Of a stretch of DNA of 64,000 nucleotides, positions 32,794-43,609 are shown one piece after another. This DNA comes from Shinella sp. SUS2 (GTDB lineage: Bacteria; Pseudomonadota; Alphaproteobacteria; Rhizobiales; Rhizobiaceae). Location: positions 1-64,000 of the forward strand of contig NZ_KQ410729.1 in NCBI RefSeq assembly GCF_001262505.1, in the 5' to 3' direction. The notes beneath the pieces are model-generated. The model made no database searches, was not told where the DNA came from, and saw only the letters and a program-made list of their open reading frames with translations. Position 1 is the first letter of the stretch, and each line of letters opens with the position of its first letter. The position numbers and the translations under genes are program-made.

Positions 32794-35747
32794 CCGCCTA
32801 TCGCCTTGCCTCCGGCGGCCTCATCGACCGCAGCAACACCATCGGCTTCACCTTCGACGGGTCGAGCCTTTCGGGCCATGCCGGTGATACGCTCGCCTCG
32901 GCGCTTTTGGCCAACGACCGGCTGCTTGTCGGCCGCAGCTTCAAGTACCATCGCCCGCGCGGCATCGTGACGGCCGGGCCGTCGGAGCCGAATGCGCTGG
33001 TCACCATCGGTACGGGCGCGCGGCGCGATCCGAACACGAAGGCAACGGTCGCCGAGCTCTATGACGGCCTTGCGGCCACCAGCCAGAATCGCTGGCCGAG
33101 CCTCGTCTTCGATATCGGCGCGGTGAACGACCGCCTGTCGCGCTTCCTGTCCGCCGGCTTCTACTACAAGACCTTCATGTGGCCGGCCGTCTTCTGGGAA
33201 AAGGTTTACGAACCTCTGATCCGCCGCGCCGCCGGCCTCGGCCGCACGGACCTTCCGCGTGATCCCGATGCCTACGAGAAGAGCTGGGCGCATTGCGACC
33301 TTCTCGTCGTCGGCTCTGGCCCGGCGGGGCTCGCCGCGGCGCTGGTCGCCGCCCGCTCGGGGCTGCGTGTGATCCTTGCCGAGCAGGATTTCGCCCTCGG
33401 CGGGGCGCTGCTTTCGGAAACGACCAGGCTTGACGGTGAGGCGTCGTTCGTCTTTGCCCGGCACGCGATCGACGAATTGCAGGGGCATCCCGGCGTTACG
33501 CTGTTGTCCAGGACCACGGTCTTCGGCTGGTATGACGACAATGTTTTCGGTGCCGTCGAGCGGGTGCAGAAGCACAGCGCGACGATCGACGCGGCAAGGC
33601 CGGTCGAGCGCCTGTGGCGCATCGTGGCGAAGCATGCGATCCTCGCCACCGGTGCGGAGGAGCGGCCGCTGGTCTTCGGCGGCAATGACCGGCCGGGCAT
33701 AATGATGGCGAGCGCCGCCAGCACCTATGCCAACCGGTTCGGCGTCGCCGCCGGCCGGTCGGTGGCGATCTTCACCAACGGTTCGTCCGGCTACCGTACG
33801 GCTGCAGACCTTTCCGCGCAGGGTGTGCCGGTTGAGGTGCTCATCGACAGCCGCACGGAGGCTGCGGACCGAGCGCCCGATGGTGTGCGGGTCATGCGTG
33901 GCGGCAGCATCGTCGATACGAAGGGGAGCAAGCGTCTCCGCGCCGTGGTTGCTGATCGCGGCGGCTTCGAGGAATTGATCCCCTGCGACGCCCTGGCCAT
34001 GTCCGGAGGCTGGAGCCCGGTCATCCACCTTGCCTGCCAGCGCGGCGGCAAGCCGGTCTGGTCGCAGGCCCTGCAGGCGTTCCTGGCGCCGGATGCGGGC
34101 GACAGCCTCGTCATGGCCGGTGCCGCGGCGGGACACTATCGGTTGTCCGAATGTTTCGAGGACGGTGCGCGCAAGGCGGCCGCCGTCGTGGAAATGTTTG
34201 GCCGGCCTGTTGCCGGCTTCGAGCGTCCCGTCGTCGGCGAGGAGATCGATCCATCCTTCACGGCGCTCTGGCATGTGCCGGGCGCCAAGTCGAAGGCCTT
34301 CGTCGATTTCCAGAACGACGTGCACGGCAAGGATCTCGGTCTTGCCCTTCGCGAAGGCTTCGGCCATGTCGAGCATGCCAAGCGCTACACGACGAGCGGC
34401 ATGGCGACGGACCAGGGCAAGCTCGGCAACATCAACGCCATCGGCATCCTGGCCACGATGCGCGGCGTCAGTCCCGCCGAGGTGGGCACCACCACCTTCC
34501 GGCCGTTCTATACGCCTGTCTCCTTCGGCGCGCTCGCCGGTCCCGCGCGTGATGAACATGCGATGCCCGCCCGCCGCTCGCCGCTGCATGGCTGGGCGGC
34601 CCGGCACGGTGCCGTCTTCATCGATGCCGGCCTCTGGTATCGCTCTTCCTGGTTCCCGAAGGCTGGGGAAAAGACCTGGCGGGAAAGCGTCGATCGCGAG
34701 GTCCGGACCGTGCGCGAGCATGCCGGCCTCTGCGATGTCTCGACGCTCGGCAAGATCGAGGTCTTCGGCCCGGATGCCGCCGAGTTCCTGAACCGGCTTT
34801 ATTGCAATCCCGTGCTCAAGCTTCCCGTCGGCAAGGCTCGCTACGGGCTGATGCTGCGCGAGGACGGTATGGTCTATGACGATGGCACGGTGAGCCGGCT
34901 GGCCGAAGAGCATTTCCTGGTGACGACCACCACGGCCATGGCCGCGGGCGTGCTTTCGCATATGGAGTTTGCCGCACAGGCCCTCTGGCCGGAGCTTCGC
35001 GTTCGCTTCCTGTCGGTCTCCGACCAATGGGCGCAGATGTCGATTGCCGGGCCGAAGGCGCGTACGATCCTGCAGGCCGCCGTCGAGGACGATCTTTCCG
35101 ATGCAGCCTTCCCGTTCCTCGCCGCGCGTGAGGTGCGGCTGAAGGGCAATCTGAAGGCACGGCTCTTCCGCATCTCCTTTTCCGGCGAGCTTGCCTATGA
35201 GCTGGCGGTGCCGGCAAGCTATGGCGAAGCGGTGGCCGACGCGCTGATGCGGGTGGGCGCGCCGCACGGCCTCTGCGCCTATGGTGTCGAGGCGCTGAAC
35301 GTGCTGCGCATCGAGAAGGGCCATGTCACCCATGCCGAGCTCGACGGTCGCGTGACGCCCGACGATGCGGGCCTCGGCCGCATGATGGGCACCGGCAAGC
35401 CGGATTTCATCGGCAAGCGGCTCTCCACCCGCTTCGGCCTGACCGCCGCCGACCGCGCCCAGCTCGTTGGCTTGAAGGCACTGGAGGCGGACAAGGACAT
35501 GCGCGCCGGCGCGCATCTTCTCAAGGACGGTGCCAAGCCTTCGACGATCAACGACCAGGGCTGGGTCAGCTCCGTCTGCTTCTCACCGACGCTCGGCACG
35601 CATATTGCGCTTGCCTTCCTGAAATCAGGGCGCGAGCGCTACGGCGAGAAGATCGTCGTCTGGGACCAGCTGCGCGGTGTGGAGACATTTGCCGAAGTCT
35701 GCGATCCGGTCTTCGTCGATCCGGAAAACCGAAAGCTGACGGCGTGA
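32790..35747 (+). CDS. soxA: sarcosine oxidase alpha subunit
   Basis: This 985-residue subunit has a ferredoxin-like N-terminal region (FDGSSLSGHAGDTLASALLAND, then SFKYHRPRG), a pyridine-nucleotide-disulfide-type FAD/NAD fold (LLVVGSGPAGLAAALVAARSG near residue 173) and a C-terminal GcvT/tetrahydrofolate-binding half (about 590-985, with DVSTLGKIEVFGPDAAEFLNRLY). Length matches the family. It passes electrons between flavins and uses THF to capture the oxidised methyl group. The start is fixed by its ATGA overlap with soxD. Confidence 0.95.
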   Translation: MTAYRLASGGLIDRSNTIGFTFDGSSLSGHAGDTLASALLANDRLLVGRSFKYHRPRGIVTAGPSEPNALVTIGTGARRDPNTKATVAELYDGLAATSQNRWPSLVFDIGAVNDRLSRFLSAGFYYKTFMWPAVFWEKVYEPLIRRAAGLGRTDLPRDPDAYEKSWAHCDLLVVGSGPAGLAAALVAARSGLRVILAEQDFALGGALLSETTRLDGEASFVFARHAIDELQGHPGVTLLSRTTVFGWYDDNVFGAVERVQKHSATIDAARPVERLWRIVAKHAILATGAEERPLVFGGNDRPGIMMASAASTYANRFGVAAGRSVAIFTNGSSGYRTAADLSAQGVPVEVLIDSRTEAADRAPDGVRVMRGGSIVDTKGSKRLRAVVADRGGFEELIPCDALAMSGGWSPVIHLACQRGGKPVWSQALQAFLAPDAGDSLVMAGAAAGHYRLSECFEDGARKAAAVVEMFGRPVAGFERPVVGEEIDPSFTALWHVPGAKSKAFVDFQNDVHGKDLGLALREGFGHVEHAKRYTTSGMATDQGKLGNINAIGILATMRGVSPAEVGTTTFRPFYTPVSFGALAGPARDEHAMPARRSPLHGWAARHGAVFIDAGLWYRSSWFPKAGEKTWRESVDREVRTVREHAGLCDVSTLGKIEVFGPDAAEFLNRLYCNPVLKLPVGKARYGLMLREDGMVYDDGTVSRLAEEHFLVTTTTAMAAGVLSHMEFAAQALWPELRVRFLSVSDQWAQMSIAGPKARTILQAAVEDDLSDAAFPFLAAREVRLKGNLKARLFRISFSGELAYELAVPASYGEAVADALMRVGAPHGLCAYGVEALNVLRIEKGHVTHAELDGRVTPDDAGLGRMMGTGKPDFIGKRLSTRFGLTAADRAQLVGLKALEADKDMRAGAHLLKDGAKPSTINDQGWVSSVCFSPTLGTHIALAFLKSGRERYGEKIVVWDQLRGVETFAEVCDPVFVDPENRKLTA

Positions 35748-35756
35748 GGTAAGACC

Positions 35757-36311
35757 ATGGCTTACGAGTATCAGGCAGTACACGCGCTGGACGGCACGAT
35801 CGGCGCCGTCCCCGGCGAGCGGACCAACCATCTTGCCGTGCACCGTGCCACGGCCATCGCCGTGGTGCTGGCGGCACGCGGCCACGGTGCCGAAGCGGCC
35901 GGCATCCTCGTCGCCGACGGTGCGTTCGAGGCCCGCTTCTGCGGCCCGGGCGAATGGCTGGTGCTGTCGGAGGTGCATGCGCCGGAAACGCTGGCTGCCG
36001 AACTGTCCGTCCGGCTCGGTGCCTTCGCCTTCGTGGTCGACCAGAGCCATGGCCGCGTGGCGCTTACCCTGTCCGGCCCCGATGCGGCACGCATCCTTGC
36101 GAACGGTATCGCTGTCGACCTTCATCCGGAGGCCTTCGCCGTCGGGCGCGCTGCGAACGTGCTGTGCAACCATCTCTCGGTCAATCTTGCCTGCACCGGT
36201 GCCGATCGTTTTGATCTCGTGGTGATGCGCAGCTTTGCCGAGGCACTGGTCGCCGATCTCAAGGTCATGGCGCGCAGTCACGATCTCTCCGTCGATTTCG
36301 CCACGCGCTGA
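35757..36311 (+). CDS. soxG: sarcosine oxidase gamma subunit
   Basis: This 184-residue subunit resembles GcvT-like beta domains: an FCGPGEWLVLSE segment, VDQSHGRVALTLSGPDAARILANG, then DLHPEAFAVGRAANVLCNHLSVNL and a C-terminal SFAEALVADL. It completes the soxBDAG operon, 9 bp after soxA, with GAGGT as ribosome-binding site. It has a structural role in the tetramer. Confidence 0.92.
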   Translation: MAYEYQAVHALDGTIGAVPGERTNHLAVHRATAIAVVLAARGHGAEAAGILVADGAFEARFCGPGEWLVLSEVHAPETLAAELSVRLGAFAFVVDQSHGRVALTLSGPDAARILANGIAVDLHPEAFAVGRAANVLCNHLSVNLACTGADRFDLVVMRSFAEALVADLKVMARSHDLSVDFATR

Positions 36312-36431
36312 CAAAAACATCCGGAGCGACATGGCGCTTCGCACCCCGGGCTTGCCGGGCGTCGGGGGAACCCAATAGGCTGCATTCGCGCCGCATTGAA
36401 TTCCCTTCAACCCGGAAAAACCGGAGTTTTC

Positions 36432-38858
36432 ATGAAGAGCCATGCAAGGGTCGTCGTTATCGGGGGCGGCGTTGTCGGCTGCTCCGTCCTGTATCACCTC
36501 ACGAAATTCGGTTGGACCGATGTCGTGCTCGTCGAGCGTTCGGAGCTGACCTCCGGCTCGACCTGGCACGCAGCCGGCGGCATGCACACGATCAACGGTG
36601 ATCCGAACGTCGCAAAGCTGCAGAAGTACACGGTGGAGCTCTACAAGGAGATCCAGGACTATTCCGGCCAGGACATCGGCCTGCACATGACCTCGGGCAT
36701 GATGCTGGCATCGACCAAGGATCGCTTCGACTGGATGAAGTCGATCCTCGCCAAGGGCCGCTACATGGGCCTCGATGCGCATCTCCTCACGCCGAAGGAG
36801 GCGCATGAGCTGATGCCGCTGCTTGATCCGGACCAGTTCGTCGGTGCGGTCTTCGATCCCGTCGAGGGCCATCTCGATCCCTATGGCACGACACACGCCT
36901 ATGCGAAGTCCGCAAAGAAGAACGGCGCCGAGATCTATCTGCATACCAAGGTGGAAGATCTCGTGCAGCGCGAGGACGGCAGCTGGCGCGTCATCACGGA
37001 CAAGGGTGAGATCGTTGCCGAGCATGTAGTCAATTGCGGCGGGCTCTGGGCGCGCGAGATCGGCCGCATGGTCGGCCTCGAACTGCCCGTGCTTGCCATG
37101 GAGCACATGTATCTCATCACCGAGGACATGCCCGAGGTCATCGAGTTCAACCGGACCACAGGCAAAGAGCTGATGCATTGCGTCGACTTCGACGGAGAGA
37201 TCTATCTCCGCCAGGAGCGCAACGGCATGCTGATGGGCACCTATGAAAAGGCCTGCCGGCCTTGGTCGCCGCTCACCACGCCGTGGGATTTCGGCCACGA
37301 GCTGCTGGAAGAGGACATTGCGCGAATCACCCCGGAGCTGGAGGTCGGCTTCCGGCACTTCCCGGCCTTCAACAAGGCCGGCATCAAGAAGATCATCAAC
37401 GGACCCTTTACCTTCTCGCCCGATGGCAATCCGCTCGTCGGGCCCGTGCGCGGCATGACGAACTTCTGGTCGGCCTGCGCCGTCATGGCCGGCTTCAGCC
37501 AGGGCGGAGGCGTAGGGCTGGCGCTCGCCAACTGGATGATCAACGGCGATCCCGGCTTCGACGTCTTTGCCATGGATGTCGCGCGCTACGGTGACTATGC
37601 CACGCTGGCCTATACCAATGCCAAGGTACGGGAAAACTATTCGCGCCGCTTCTCGATCCGCTATCCGAACGAGGAGCTGCTGGCCGGCCGGCCGCTGCAG
37701 ACGACGCCGATCTATGACAGGCTCAAGGCGGCCGGTGCCGTCTTCGGGGCATCCTATGGCCTGGAGCAGCCGCTGTGGTTCGCGCCTGCCGGCGTGGAGG
37801 ACCGGTTCTCCTGGCGCCGTTCGACGGATTTCGAGACCGTCGGCGCGGAAGCCCGTGCCGTGCGCGAGAGCGTCGGCCTGATGGAGACCTCGGGCTTTGC
37901 GAAATATGCGGTGAAGGGGAGGGCGGCGGCGGCCTGGCTCGACCGGCTGCTCGCCTGCCGCCTGCCGGAAACCGGGCGCATGACGCTTGCGCCCATGCTG
38001 AAGGATGACGGGAAGCTGATCGGCGACTTCACGCTTGCCAAGCTCGGCGAGGGGGATTTTCTGCTGATCGGTTCGGGGATCGCCGAAGACTACCATATGC
38101 GCTGGTTCGAGACGCACCTGCCGCGGGATGGCTCCGTCACGCTGGAGGCGCTGAACCTCTCGCTTGTCGGCCTTGCCATTGCCGGACCACGGGCGCGCGA
38201 TGTGCTGGCAAAGCTGACGCATCGGGATGTTTCAAACGCGGCGTTTCCCTTCATGGCGGTGCGCCGGATGGATCTCGGCATGGCGCCGGCCATCGTCGGG
38301 CGCGTCAGCTATACCGGCGATCTCGGCTACGAGATCTGGATGAAGCCGCAATACCAGCGCTATCTCTACGATCTCATCCTCGAAGCCGGGGCCGAGTTTG
38401 GCATCCGCCTGTTCGGCCTAAGGGCGCTGAACGCCCTGCGCCTCGAAAAATCCTACGGCAGCTGGTCGCGCGAGTATCGCCCGCTCTACGGCCCGGCGGA
38501 GGCCGGGCTGGAGCGATTCGTGGCCACGGGCAAGGCGGCGGAGTTCATCGGCAAGGACGCGGTGCGGGCTGAGCGGGAAGCGGGCGGTGCGCTCCGCTTG
38601 CGTACCTTCGTCCTTGCGGCGAAGGATGCCGATGTGATCGGCGACGAGCCCATCTATCTGGATGGTGCGGTGCGCGGCTGGGTCACTTCGGGGGGCTATG
38701 CGCATGCTGCCGGCCTCTCGGTCGCGGTCGGCTATGTGCCGAAGGAGATCGCCGATGTCGAATCCGGCTGGTCGATCGAGCTTCTGGGCGAGATGCTGCC
38801 GGCGCGCCTGCAGCCCGAACCGCTGTTCGACCCATCCGGCGCACGTATGCGCGGCTGA
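36432..38858 (+). CDS. dimethylglycine/sarcosine dehydrogenase-like flavoprotein (FAD + GcvT domains)
   Basis: This 808-residue enzyme has an N-terminal FAD-dependent oxidoreductase (RVVVIGGGVVGCSVLYHLTKFG at about 6-27; SGSTWHAAG, whose histidine is expected to carry covalent FAD; GAVFDPVEGHLDPYG) and a C-terminal aminomethyltransferase-like THF-binding part (about 430-800, with LMETSGFAKYAVKGRAAAAWLDRLL and DLGYEIWMKP). It is most similar in layout to dimethylglycine dehydrogenase. With soxBDAG upstream it could take dimethylglycine to sarcosine to glycine, feeding one-carbon units to folate. ATG 36432 is preferred over 36396. A 120-bp gap to soxG allows a separate promoter. Confidence 0.88.
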   Translation: MKSHARVVVIGGGVVGCSVLYHLTKFGWTDVVLVERSELTSGSTWHAAGGMHTINGDPNVAKLQKYTVELYKEIQDYSGQDIGLHMTSGMMLASTKDRFDWMKSILAKGRYMGLDAHLLTPKEAHELMPLLDPDQFVGAVFDPVEGHLDPYGTTHAYAKSAKKNGAEIYLHTKVEDLVQREDGSWRVITDKGEIVAEHVVNCGGLWAREIGRMVGLELPVLAMEHMYLITEDMPEVIEFNRTTGKELMHCVDFDGEIYLRQERNGMLMGTYEKACRPWSPLTTPWDFGHELLEEDIARITPELEVGFRHFPAFNKAGIKKIINGPFTFSPDGNPLVGPVRGMTNFWSACAVMAGFSQGGGVGLALANWMINGDPGFDVFAMDVARYGDYATLAYTNAKVRENYSRRFSIRYPNEELLAGRPLQTTPIYDRLKAAGAVFGASYGLEQPLWFAPAGVEDRFSWRRSTDFETVGAEARAVRESVGLMETSGFAKYAVKGRAAAAWLDRLLACRLPETGRMTLAPMLKDDGKLIGDFTLAKLGEGDFLLIGSGIAEDYHMRWFETHLPRDGSVTLEALNLSLVGLAIAGPRARDVLAKLTHRDVSNAAFPFMAVRRMDLGMAPAIVGRVSYTGDLGYEIWMKPQYQRYLYDLILEAGAEFGIRLFGLRALNALRLEKSYGSWSREYRPLYGPAEAGLERFVATGKAAEFIGKDAVRAEREAGGALRLRTFVLAAKDADVIGDEPIYLDGAVRGWVTSGGYAHAAGLSVAVGYVPKEIADVESGWSIELLGEMLPARLQPEPLFDPSGARMRG

Positions 38859-39143
38859 TTTGCTCTCGCTTACATGGCGTCGTGCCAGATCGGCACAGCG
38901 CCGTTTGCGACTTTCGTGCATCTTTTTGGGCAAAAGCGCCGCGCTTCGTGCCGAAATTTTGGTTTTCCTGGCGTCAAACGCGCCATTTAACCGTTCTTGC
39001 TAAAGAAATTGTCGATCCGGGCTTTTTGGGCTTCCCTTTTGTATTGAAAGCGGTATGGAATCCGGACTGTCAAACAAGCTCGGAAAAAGAGCAGACAAGA
39101 ACAAGAGATGCGGCCCTCAGGAACCGCATCCGGGGGATAGCAA
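38859..39143. promoter_or_regulatory. upstream region of the liv operon
   Basis: This 285-bp spacer holds GTGCC-AGATC-GGCAC (38882-38896), a small inverted repeat, and a GATGCGG/CCGCATC hairpin (39107-39130) immediately before the GGGGG ribosome-binding site of livH. The hairpin could influence translation. I see no sigma-54 or other named promoter pattern. Confidence 0.4.
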
Positions 39144-40046
<903 letters not shown>

Positions 40047-40049
40047 TCC

Positions 40050-41438
40050 ATGTCCAACATTTCGAACACTCATGAGCGCGCCGGCGGGAACCTGACGGCG
40101 CAGGCTCTGCGCGAGGGCTTTTTTGCCGGTCTCGTCGCACTCGGTCTCTTCGTCCTCTTCGTCGGTCTCGAGACCACGCAGAACATACGCAACGAGCTTG
40201 TGCTGAACCAGCGCTGGGGGCTGCTTGCGATCTTCGTGGTCGTCGCTGCCGTCGGTCGCTTCCTCTCCGTCGCCTATCTGCGTCCCTGGGCTGCCGCCCG
40301 CAAGGCGGCCGCTTCGGCCAAGCCGGCGGAAGGCGAGGAGAGCTTCTTCAAGCGCAACTTCAGCAAGATCGCCATCGTTGCGCTGCTCATCTATCCGCCG
40401 CTGATGGTCATGCTCTTCGGCGTGCAGGGCTCGCTGAAGTGGGTCGACAATTTCGGTATCCAGATCCTCATCTACGTGATGCTCGCCTGGGGCCTGAACA
40501 TCGTCGTCGGTCTCGCCGGCCTGCTCGACCTCGGTTATGTCGCCTTCTATGCGGTCGGTGCCTATTCCTACGCGCTGCTGTCGCAGCAGTTCGGCTTCTC
40601 TTTCTGGATCCTGCTGCCGCTCGCCGGCATCCTTGCGGCCTTCTGGGGCATGATCCTCGGCTTCCCGGTGCTGCGCCTGAAGGGTGACTACCTTGCCATC
40701 GTGACGCTGGCCTTCGGGGAAATCATCCGTCTCGTGCTCATCAACTGGACGGAAGTGACCCGCGGTACCTTCGGCGTGTCGGGCATTCCCAAGGCTTCGG
40801 TCTTCGGTATCTGGTCGTTCGACGTCAGCGCGCCGAACAACTTCGCCAAGGCCTTCGGTCTGCCGATGTCCTCGGCCTATTATAAGATCTTCCTCTTCTA
40901 TCTCATCCTGGCGCTGGCCCTGCTCACCGCCTACGTGACGATCCGCCTGCGCCGCATGCCGATCGGCAGAGCCTGGGAAGCGTTGCGTGAAGACGAGATC
41001 GCCTGCCGTTCGCTCGGCATCAACACGGTGACGACCAAGCTGACGGCTTTCTCCATCGGCGCGATGTTTGGCGGTTTTGCCGGCTCCTTCTTCGCTGTGC
41101 GCCAGGGCTTCGTGTCGCCGGAAAGCTTCGTCTTCCTCGAATCGGCGATCATCCTTGCCATCGTCGTTCTCGGCGGCATGGGCTCGCTCGTCGGTATCGC
41201 CATTGCCGCGGCGGTCATGGTCGGCGGTACAGAGCTCCTGCGCGAGATGACGTTCCTGAAGTCCATTTTCGGACCTGACTTCACGCCGGAACTCTACCGC
41301 ATGCTGATCTTCGGCCTCGCCATGGTCGTCGTCATGGTCTGGAAGCCGCGCGGCTTCGTGGGAAGCCGTGAGCCGACCGCGTTCCTCAAGGAGCGCAAGG
41401 CGGTCTCCGGCAGCTTTACCAAGGAAGGGCACGGCTGA
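40050..41438 (+). CDS. livM: branched-chain-type amino acid ABC permease LivM/BraE
   Basis: This 462-residue permease has an N-terminal extension with two or three hydrophobic segments typical of rhizobial LivM. The core signature follows: [29 protein letters not shown], then [24 protein letters not shown] and the coupling segment [24 protein letters not shown]. It forms the second half of the inner-membrane channel. It starts 4 bp after livH and overlaps livG (TGATG). Confidence 0.94.
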   Translation: MSNISNTHERAGGNLTAQALREGFFAGLVALGLFVLFVGLETTQNIRNELVLNQRWGLLAIFVVVAAVGRFLSVAYLRPWAAARKAAASAKPAEGEESFFKRNFSKIAIVALLIYPPLMVMLFGVQGSLKWVDNFGIQILIYVMLAWGLNIVVGLAGLLDLGYVAFYAVGAYSYALLSQQFGFSFWILLPLAGILAAFWGMILGFPVLRLKGDYLAIVTLAFGEIIRLVLINWTEVTRGTFGVSGIPKASVFGIWSFDVSAPNNFAKAFGLPMSSAYYKIFLFYLILALALLTAYVTIRLRRMPIGRAWEALREDEIACRSLGINTVTTKLTAFSIGAMFGGFAGSFFAVRQGFVSPESFVFLESAIILAIVVLGGMGSLVGIAIAAAVMVGGTELLREMTFLKSIFGPDFTPELYRMLIFGLAMVVVMVWKPRGFVGSREPTAFLKERKAVSGSFTKEGHG

Positions 41439-42325
41439 TGGCGCCCGGAACGAATACTATGACGAAAGATCCCATCCTGAAAGTAGAGCATCTGTCGATG
41501 CGCTTCGGTGGTCTCATGGCCATCAACGACCTCTCCTTCGAGGCTTACCGCGGCGACATCACGGCGCTCATCGGCCCCAACGGTGCCGGCAAGACCACGG
41601 TGTTCAACTGCGTGACGGGCTTCTACAAGCCGACCATGGGCATGATCACCATGTGCCAGAAGGGCGGCAAGCAGTTCCTGCTGGAGCGCATGACCGACTT
41701 CGAGGTCAACCGCGATGCCAAGGTGGCGCGCACCTTCCAGAACATCCGGCTGTTTTCCGGCCTGACGGTTCTGGAGAACCTGCTCGTCGCCCAGCACAAC
41801 ATGCTGATGAAGGCCTCCGGCTATACGATCCTCGGCCTGCTCGGCATGCCCGCCTACAAGAAGGCTGCCGGCGAATCGATCGATGTCGCAAAGTACTGGC
41901 TGGAGAAGGCGAATCTCATTGAGCGTGCCGACGACCCGGCGGGCGATCTGCCCTACGGCGCGCAGCGGCGTCTGGAAATCGCCCGCGCCATGTGCACGGG
42001 GCCGGAGTTCCTGTGCCTCGACGAGCCGGCCGCAGGCCTCAACCCGCGCGAATCGCTGGCGCTCAACGAACTCCTGCGCTCGATCCGCAACGACAGCGGC
42101 ACGTCGATCCTGCTCATCGAGCACGACATGTCCGTTGTCATGGAGATTTCCGACCATGTGGTCGTGCTCGAATATGGGCAGAAGATCTCCGACGGCACGC
42201 CGGACCATGTGAAGAACGATCCGAAGGTTATCGCGGCCTATCTCGGTGTCGAAGATGATGAGGTCGAAGAGGTGATCGAGCAAATCGAGGTGATCGAGGG
42301 CACGCAGGGAGGATCGCAGGAATGA
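41438..42325 (+). CDS. livG: branched-chain-type amino acid ABC ATPase LivG/BraF
   Basis: This 295-residue ATPase has Walker A GPNGAGKTT, the signature PYGAQRRLEIARAM, Walker B LCLDEPAAGLNPRE and switch EHDMSVVMEISDHVVVLEYG, as in LivG. It carries an extra acidic C-terminal tail (VEDDEVEEVIEQIEVIEG) beyond the usual end. ATG 41438 overlaps the livM stop; ATG 41459 (MTKDPIL) is an alternative with less overlap. It is the cytoplasmic energy-coupling subunit. Confidence 0.93.
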   Translation: MAPGTNTMTKDPILKVEHLSMRFGGLMAINDLSFEAYRGDITALIGPNGAGKTTVFNCVTGFYKPTMGMITMCQKGGKQFLLERMTDFEVNRDAKVARTFQNIRLFSGLTVLENLLVAQHNMLMKASGYTILGLLGMPAYKKAAGESIDVAKYWLEKANLIERADDPAGDLPYGAQRRLEIARAMCTGPEFLCLDEPAAGLNPRESLALNELLRSIRNDSGTSILLIEHDMSVVMEISDHVVVLEYGQKISDGTPDHVKNDPKVIAAYLGVEDDEVEEVIEQIEVIEGTQGGSQE

Positions 42326-43047
42326 GCGATACGCTTCTCAGCGTCAAAGGCGTGGAAACCTACTACGGCAATATCCGCGCACTCGCCGGCGTCGATGTCG
42401 AGGTCAAGAAGGGCGAGATCGTCTCGCTCATCGGTGCGAATGGCGCCGGCAAGTCGACCCTGATGATGACGATCTGCGGCAGCCCGCAGGCCCGCGCCGG
42501 CACCGTCACGTTCGACGGCGAGGACATCACCCGTCTGCCGACGCATCTGATCGCCCGTCGTCGTATCGCCCAGTCGCCGGAAGGGCGCCGCATCTTCCCG
42601 CGCATGACGGTCTATGAAAATCTTCAGATGGGCGCGAGCCTCGACAATCTGAAGTATTTCAACGAGGACGTGGAAAAGATCTTCACGCTCTTCCCGCGGC
42701 TCAAGGAGCGTCAGGCCCAGCGCGGCGGCACGCTTTCGGGCGGCGAGCAGCAGATGCTCTCCATCGGTCGTGCGCTGATGGCGCGTCCGAAGCTCCTGCT
42801 TCTCGACGAGCCGTCGCTCGGTCTTGCCCCGCTGATCGTCAAGGGCATCTTCGACGCGATCAAGAAGCTCAACCAGAATGAGGGCCTCACGGTGTTCCTC
42901 GTCGAGCAGAACGCCTTCGCCGCTCTCAAACTCTCCGACCGGGCCTATGTGATGGTCAACGGTCAGGTGACGATGAGCGGTTCGGGCAAGGAACTTCTGG
43001 CCAATCCGGAAGTGCGTGCCGCCTATCTCGAAGGCGGCCGGCACTGA
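42322..43047 (+). CDS. livF: branched-chain-type amino acid ABC ATPase LivF/BraG
   Basis: This 241-residue ATPase has Walker A GANGAGKSTLMMT, the Q-loop IAQSPEGRRIFPRMTVYENL typical of LivF, the signature LSGGEQQMLSIGRAL, Walker B LLLDEPSLGLAP and switch EQNAFAALKLSDRAYVM. It overlaps livG by ATGA and completes the ATPase pair. Confidence 0.94.
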   Translation: MSDTLLSVKGVETYYGNIRALAGVDVEVKKGEIVSLIGANGAGKSTLMMTICGSPQARAGTVTFDGEDITRLPTHLIARRRIAQSPEGRRIFPRMTVYENLQMGASLDNLKYFNEDVEKIFTLFPRLKERQAQRGGTLSGGEQQMLSIGRALMARPKLLLLDEPSLGLAPLIVKGIFDAIKKLNQNEGLTVFLVEQNAFAALKLSDRAYVMVNGQVTMSGSGKELLANPEVRAAYLEGGRH

Positions 43048-43153
43048 GGGTGGTCCCGCGCAGGACCCGCATGGATCCTGCGCCGATCCTAGGATTTACG
43101 GCGGCTGGCGCATATCCTGCGGGACGCGCGGCCCTGTAAGGGGAGTATGTATT

Positions 43154-43498
43154 ATGCAGGGAATTCTCTACGAAGAACCGTCGATCTGGCAGTTCCTGTT
43201 CATCACCGTCATCATGGGCGGCTGGACGGCCTGGCGTACCGGCAAGAGCGTCGCCGAGAACTGGCAGAGCTACGCCACGCTGGTGATTTATGTGCTTCTG
43301 CTCGGTGCGGCGATCCGCTTCGTTCACCATGCGCTGTTCCACGGCACCATGCTCACGGTGCAATACTATGTCGTGGACACGGTCGTGCTTTTGTTGTTTG
43401 CTACGCTGGGTTACCGCTACTATCGCACGCGGCAGATGACCAATAACTATTACTGGCTCTATGAAAAGGCATCGCCCTTTTCCTGGAAAGCGAAATAA
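43154..43498 (+). CDS. small membrane protein of the liv operon (DUF6867-like)
   Basis: This 114-residue protein has about three transmembrane segments (around 12-28, 42-60 and 72-92), beginning MQGILYEEPSIWQFLFITVIMGGWTAWRTGKS and ending with an aromatic-rich YYWLYEKASPFSWKAK tail. It belongs to a family seen between livF and the binding-protein gene in alphaproteobacterial liv operons; its role is unknown. A GGGGAG Shine-Dalgarno about 9 bp before ATG 43154 decides the start. Operon position suggests an accessory to the importer, such as assembly or regulation. Confidence 0.82.
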   Translation: MQGILYEEPSIWQFLFITVIMGGWTAWRTGKSVAENWQSYATLVIYVLLLGAAIRFVHHALFHGTMLTVQYYVVDTVVLLLFATLGYRYYRTRQMTNNYYWLYEKASPFSWKAK

Positions 43499-43609
43499 CC
43501 AGAGGGAAGCCCGCGGCCGGTTTTCGGTCGCGGCATAACGATATCGGCGCAATGATGCGGGTGTTGCGACCGGTTGAAACAAGCCCGCTTTAAATTTGGG
43601 AGTAACAAT

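Noticed and set aside
32643-35516. A 957-codon open frame antisense to soxA
   Set aside because: It is a shadow of a long high-GC gene with a certain identity on the plus strand.
35625-38222. An 865-codon open frame antisense to soxG and the dimethylglycine-dehydrogenase-like gene
   Set aside because: It spans two confident plus-strand genes and shows no protein-family features.
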